Source of the DNA: Pseudomonas sp. PD9R
GTDB taxonomy: Bacteria > Pseudomonadota > Gammaproteobacteria > Pseudomonadales > Pseudomonadaceae
Direction: 5' to 3'
Assembly: GCF_019200975.1 (NCBI RefSeq)
Contig: NZ_JAHTMR010000001.1
Span: 79,400 to 143,399 of the forward strand
Length of the DNA: 64,000 nt
This document shows positions 60,605 through 64,000 of this stretch, in pieces. Each line of letters starts with the position of its first letter. Position 1 is the stretch's first letter. The position numbers and the translations under genes are program-made. The notes beneath the pieces are model-generated. The model did not search any database. It saw nothing but the letters and a program-made list of their open reading frames with translations, and was not told the DNA's origin.

Positions 60605-61447
60605 TCAATTAGAGGCTTGGCTGCGGCGCGAAACGGGCAGCAGTTTGGCAATTGGTTCGGCGCTGGCGGTGTGCTGGCCGAAATTCGCGTTGTAGGTGGC
60701 GATGATTTCGCCGGCGATGGAAATGGCGATTTCCACAGGCAATTTGCCTTTGACTTCGCCGATGCCCATCGGGCAGCGCATGCGTTGCACGACGCTGCTG
60801 TCGAAACCGCGATCACGCAGACGGTGTTCAAACTTCACCCGTTTGGTCTTCGAGCCAATCAGGCCGAAGTAGGCGAAGTCGTTGCGCTTGAGGATCGCCG
60901 CAGTGAGTTCGAGGTCGAGCTGGTGGTTGTGGGTCATGACGATGCAGTAACTGCCAACGGGCAGGTCATCGATTTCATCCACCGGTTCTTCGCTGACAAT
61001 CTTGCGCACGCCGTGTGGGATCTGTTCAGGGAATTCTTCTTCCCGGGAGTCGATCCAGCGCACGCGGCAAGGCAGGCTGGCCAGCAGCGGCACCAGTGCG
61101 CGGCCGACGTGACCGGCGCCGAACACGGCGATCTGCGCCTGGACCTGGCCCATCGGTTCGAACAGCAATACGGTCGCGCCGCCGCAGCATTGGCCAAGAC
61201 TGGCGCCGAGGCTGAAGCGTTCCAGATGCGTGTCCTGCTTGCCGCTGGCGAGCATCTCGCGAGCGATCTGCATGGCTTTGTATTCCAGATGCCCGCCACC
61301 GATGGTGTCGAAGGCCTGGTGGGCGCTGATGACCATCTTCGAGCCAGCATTGCGCGGCGTCGAGCCGAGCTCTTCGATGATGGTCACCAACACGCAGGGT
61401 TCACCCCGTTCCTGCAGGTCGGCGAGGGCGTCGATCCAGTTGTACAT
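60605..61447 (-). CDS. xdhC: Xanthine dehydrogenase accessory protein XdhC
   Basis: A 280-residue protein that loads the sulfurated molybdenum cofactor into XdhB. The N-terminal domain carries SLGQCCGGATVLL (Cys-Cys-Gly-Gly motif), and the C-terminal Rossmann part has AVFGAGHVGRALVPLL, then FAYFGLIGSKTKR. I use the ATG at 61445-61447, with GGGGTG upstream. A longer frame to 61558 translates REP repeat sequence and is rejected. Confidence 0.95.
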   Translation of the reverse strand: MYNWIDALADLQERGEPCVLVTIIEELGSTPRNAGSKMVISAHQAFDTIGGGHLEYKAMQIAREMLASGKQDTHLERFSLGASLGQCCGGATVLLFEPMGQVQAQIAVFGAGHVGRALVPLLASLPCRVRWIDSREEEFPEQIPHGVRKIVSEEPVDEIDDLPVGSYCIVMTHNHQLDLELTAAILKRNDFAYFGLIGSKTKRVKFEHRLRDRGFDSSVVQRMRCPMGIGEVKGKLPVEIAISIAGEIIATYNANFGQHTASAEPIAKLLPVSRRSQASN

Positions 61448-61479
61448 GTTTTCACCCCTACAACTTTGTTGTCTGTTCG

Positions 61480-61555
61480 GGCCTCTTCGCGGGCAAGCCT
61501 CGCTCCTACAGGTACGCACAATCCTTGTAGGAGCGAGGCTTGCCCGCGAAGGCCG
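61480..61555. repeat. REP doublet, topology B, CGCGGGCAAGCC type, inside the xdh operon
   Basis: TTCGCGGGCAAGCCTCGCTC and its inverse. It lies between xdhB (ending 61567) and xdhC (starting 61447), so it separates two genes of the same pathway and probably the same transcript. Confidence 0.85.
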
Positions 61556-61566
61556 CACCTCGGTCT

Positions 61567-63966
61567 TTAGAGCGGAGCCAACTCGGTCTCAGTCTGGACC
61601 GCCTTCGCCACCTTCAATTGGCGCATCTGCTCACAGCCCCACAACACCCGCTCCGGAGTCGCCGGTGCGTCGATTTTCGGTTGATGCTTGTAGTCGCCCA
61701 GACTTGCCACGGCGTCCTTGATCGCGCACCACGCGGCGATGCCGAGCATGAAGGGTGGCTCGCCCACAGCCTTGGAGTGGAACACCGTGTCTTCGGGGTT
61801 CTTGCGGTTTTCCACCAACTTCACCCGCAGGTCCAGCGGCATGTCCGCCACGGCCGGAATCTTGTAGCTGGCCGGGCCATTGGTCATCAGTTTCCCCTTG
61901 GCATTCCAGACAAGTTCTTCCATGGTCAGCCAGCCCATGCCCTGAATGAAACCACCCTCGACCTGACCGATGTCGATGGCCGGGTTCAACGAGGCGCCGA
62001 CGTCGTGGAGGATGTCGGTGCGCAGCATCTTGTATTCGCCGGTCAGGGTGTCGACCAGCACTTCGCAGCACGCTGCGCCGAAGGCAAAGTAGTAGAACGG
62101 ACGGCCACGGGCCTTGCTGCGGTCGTAGAAAATTTTCGGGGTCTTGTAGAAGCCGGTGCTCGACAGCGAGACTTGGGCGAAGTACGCCTGCTGGATCAGC
62201 GCTTCAAAGGTCAGGATGTGATCGCGAACCCGCACGTGACCGTTGTGGAACTCCACGTCTTCTTCGCTGACCTTGTACTGGCGCGCCGCGAATTCCACCA
62301 AGCGCTTCTTGATGATTTCCGCAGCGTTCTGCGCGGCTTTACCGTTCAGGTCAGCACCGCTGGAGGCCGCAGTCGGCGAAGTGTTCGGTACTTTGTCGGT
62401 GTTGGTCGCGGTGATCTGCACGCGGTCCATTTCCACCTGGAACACTTCGGCCACGACCTGCGCGACTTTGGTGTTCAGGCCCTGGCCCATTTCGGTGCCG
62501 CCATGGTTCAGGTGGATGCTGCCGTCGGTGTAGACGTGCACCAAGGCACCGGCCTGGTTGAGGAAACTGGCGGTGAAGGAAATACCGAATTTGACTGGGG
62601 TCAGCGCCAGGCCTTTTTTCAGGATCGGGCTGTTGGCGTTGTAGCGACGGATCGCTTCGCGGCGTTCGAAGTACTGACTGCTTTCTTCCAGTTCGGCGGT
62701 CATTTCTTCGAGCATGTTGTGCTCGACGGTCTGGTAGTAATGGGTGACGTTGCGCTCGGTCTTGCCGTAGTAGTTGGCCTTGCGCACGACCAGCGGATCA
62801 AGGGCCAAATGACGGGCGATGGCGTCCATCACTTCTTCGATGGCGACCATGCCTTGCGGACCGCCGAAGCCACGGTAAGCGGTGTTCGACGCGGTGTTGG
62901 TCTTGCAACGGTGACCGTTGATGGTCGCGTCGCCCAGGTAGTACGAGTTGTCGGAGTGGAACATCGCCCGGTCGACAATCGAGGCCGACAGATCCGGCGA
63001 GCAACCGCAGTTGCCGGCCAGTTCCAGAGCGATACCGTGCAGGCGCCCGGTGTTGTCAAAGCCGACGTCATACTCGACGTAGAACGGGTGACGCTTGCCG
63101 GTCATCAGCATGTCTTCGACCCGCGGCAGGCGCATTTTGGTCGGCTGGCCGGTGATGTGTGCGATCACCGCGCACAGGCACGCCGGGCTCGCCGCTTGCG
63201 TTTCCTTGCCACCGAAACCACCGCCCATCCGGCGCATGTCGACGACGATTTTGTTCATCGACACGTCCAGTACTTCGGCCACCAGTTTCTGCACTTCGGT
63301 GGGGTTTTGCGTGGAGCAGTAAACGATCATGCCGCCGTCTTCGGTTGGCATCACCGAAGAAATCTGCGTTTCCAGGTAGAAATGTTCCTGGCCGCCGATG
63401 TGCAGCGTGCCCTGAATGCGATGTTCGGCAGTCGCCAATGCGGTGGCCGAATCGCCGCGCTGATGGGTATGGCTATCGAGCACAAAGTGGCGTTTGCGCA
63501 GGGCTTCGACCACGTCCAGCACCGGCTCCAGATCTTCGTATTCGATGATCGCGGCCATCGCCGCTTTGCGGGCGGTTTCCAGGTCTTTTGCGGCGACGGC
63601 GAGCACCGGTTGGCCGACGAACTGCACGTCATCAATCGCCAGCAGCGGATCGCCCGGCAGCAACGGGCCGATGTCTTTCAGGCCCGGCACGTCTGCGTGG
63701 GTGATGGCGATGCGCACGCCTTCAAAGGCGTAGCACGGCTTGGTGTCGATGCTGATGATTTTCGCGTGGGCGCGGTCCGACAGGCGTGCGTATACGTGCA
63801 GCTGGTTCGGAAACTCCAGGCGATCGTCGATGTACTGCGCTTCACCGGACACATGCTTGGCGGCGCTGTCGTGCTTGACGCTGCGGCCGACACCGGTGGT
63901 CAGGTCCTTGGCGAACAGTTCAGCCAGTTCGGCCTGGGTCTTCTCTACGGCGTGATGATTAGACAT
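61567..63966 (-). CDS. xdhB: Xanthine dehydrogenase molybdopterin-binding subunit
   Basis: A 799-residue molybdenum hydroxylase large subunit, oxidising hypoxanthine and xanthine to urate. Conserved parts are HYARLSDRAHA-like N-terminal substrate region (VYARLSDRAHAKI), DMRRMGGGFGGKE (cofactor contact), AYRGFGGPQGM (active-site Arg) and KAVGEPPFMLG with the catalytic Glu. It starts inside the last codons of xdhA (8-base overlap), so A and B are translationally coupled. Confidence 0.96.
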   Translation of the reverse strand: MSNHHAVEKTQAELAELFAKDLTTGVGRSVKHDSAAKHVSGEAQYIDDRLEFPNQLHVYARLSDRAHAKIISIDTKPCYAFEGVRIAITHADVPGLKDIGPLLPGDPLLAIDDVQFVGQPVLAVAAKDLETARKAAMAAIIEYEDLEPVLDVVEALRKRHFVLDSHTHQRGDSATALATAEHRIQGTLHIGGQEHFYLETQISSVMPTEDGGMIVYCSTQNPTEVQKLVAEVLDVSMNKIVVDMRRMGGGFGGKETQAASPACLCAVIAHITGQPTKMRLPRVEDMLMTGKRHPFYVEYDVGFDNTGRLHGIALELAGNCGCSPDLSASIVDRAMFHSDNSYYLGDATINGHRCKTNTASNTAYRGFGGPQGMVAIEEVMDAIARHLALDPLVVRKANYYGKTERNVTHYYQTVEHNMLEEMTAELEESSQYFERREAIRRYNANSPILKKGLALTPVKFGISFTASFLNQAGALVHVYTDGSIHLNHGGTEMGQGLNTKVAQVVAEVFQVEMDRVQITATNTDKVPNTSPTAASSGADLNGKAAQNAAEIIKKRLVEFAARQYKVSEEDVEFHNGHVRVRDHILTFEALIQQAYFAQVSLSSTGFYKTPKIFYDRSKARGRPFYYFAFGAACCEVLVDTLTGEYKMLRTDILHDVGASLNPAIDIGQVEGGFIQGMGWLTMEELVWNAKGKLMTNGPASYKIPAVADMPLDLRVKLVENRKNPEDTVFHSKAVGEPPFMLGIAAWCAIKDAVASLGDYKHQPKIDAPATPERVLWGCEQMRQLKVAKAVQTETELAPL

Positions 63967-64000
63967 AAGCGGTCACCCGAGTCTCGATGTGCGGTGTTTG
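63959..64000 (-). CDS. xdhA: Xanthine dehydrogenase small subunit, last 13 codons and stop
   Basis: The frame CAA ACA CCG... from 64000 encodes QTPHIETRVTAYV and ends with TAA at 63959-63961. This is the C-terminal tail expected for XdhA (FAD/Fe-S subunit) directly before xdhB. The remainder is outside the window. Confidence 0.75.
   Translation of the reverse strand, partial: QTPHIETRVTAYV

Noticed and set aside
61448..61558. N-terminal extension of xdhC through the REP doublet
   Set aside because: The extension encodes repeat sequence; the ribosome site and homology place the start at 61447.

Overview
The window looks like chromosome from a fluorescent-group Pseudomonas. The evidence is the gene order cfrX-cmpX-sigX-oprF-cobA-nasA, the prpB-prpC-acnD-prpF-prpD locus with a GntR regulator, thrH and pabB of pseudomonad type, the guaD-xdhC-xdhB-xdhA purine block, high GC, and about twenty REP doublets of the kind found in P. 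fluorescens genomes. No tRNA, rRNA, CRISPR array, prophage or transposase was seen.

Layout. 1-1510: the 5' part of an Rhs-family gene on the minus strand, cut by the left edge. 1757-8915: a HAD phosphatase, a divergent SDR/LysR pair, an Asp/Glu-racemase-like protein with an NCS1 permease, cysH and thrH. 9063-13678: pabB, then a three-gene minus-strand operon (retropepsin-like protease, inactive transglutaminase fused to seven membrane helices, RimK-like ATP-grasp ligase). 13980-22493: the complete methylcitrate cycle for propionate catabolism, with its GntR regulator. 22625-29713: EamA exporter with a divergent MocR regulator, ppsR/ppsA, and an alpha/beta hydrolase. 29851-34349: an RraA-like protein, a ZntB/CorA-type transporter, and cfrX-cmpX-sigX-oprF (envelope homeostasis). 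34506-44608: nitrate assimilation. 44838-53946: pyrD, rmf, rlmL, a diguanylate cyclase, dacB and yggL. 54031-58035: secreted amidohydrolase with an OprD-type porin, and a BenE-type transporter. 58362-64000: a GntR regulator, guaD, xdhC, xdhB and the last codons of xdhA.

The most coherent regulatory system is the nitrate region. All genes from nasS down to cobA lie on the minus strand. They form three transcription units: nasS-nasT, nitrate transporter-phosphatase/kinase, and NasC-like reductase-nasA-cobA. Each unit starts with a sigma-54 -24/-12 element, followed about 5-11 nt after the predicted start site by a leader. Each leader carries two hairpins with hexaloops that have A at position 1 and G at position 4, the ANTAR-target pattern, and then an intrinsic terminator. 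NasT is itself an ANTAR protein and NasS is its nitrate-sensing partner. The reading is therefore nitrogen-limitation activation through sigma-54 plus nitrate-induced antitermination, with apparent autoregulation of nasST and with a PP2C-kinase fusion inside the same regulon.

The other pervasive feature is a set of 21 REP doublets. They are nearly all placed just 3' of genes, come in two opposite topologies and two hairpin-tip variants, and in two cases supply the stop codon of the neighbouring gene (EamA exporter, cobA).
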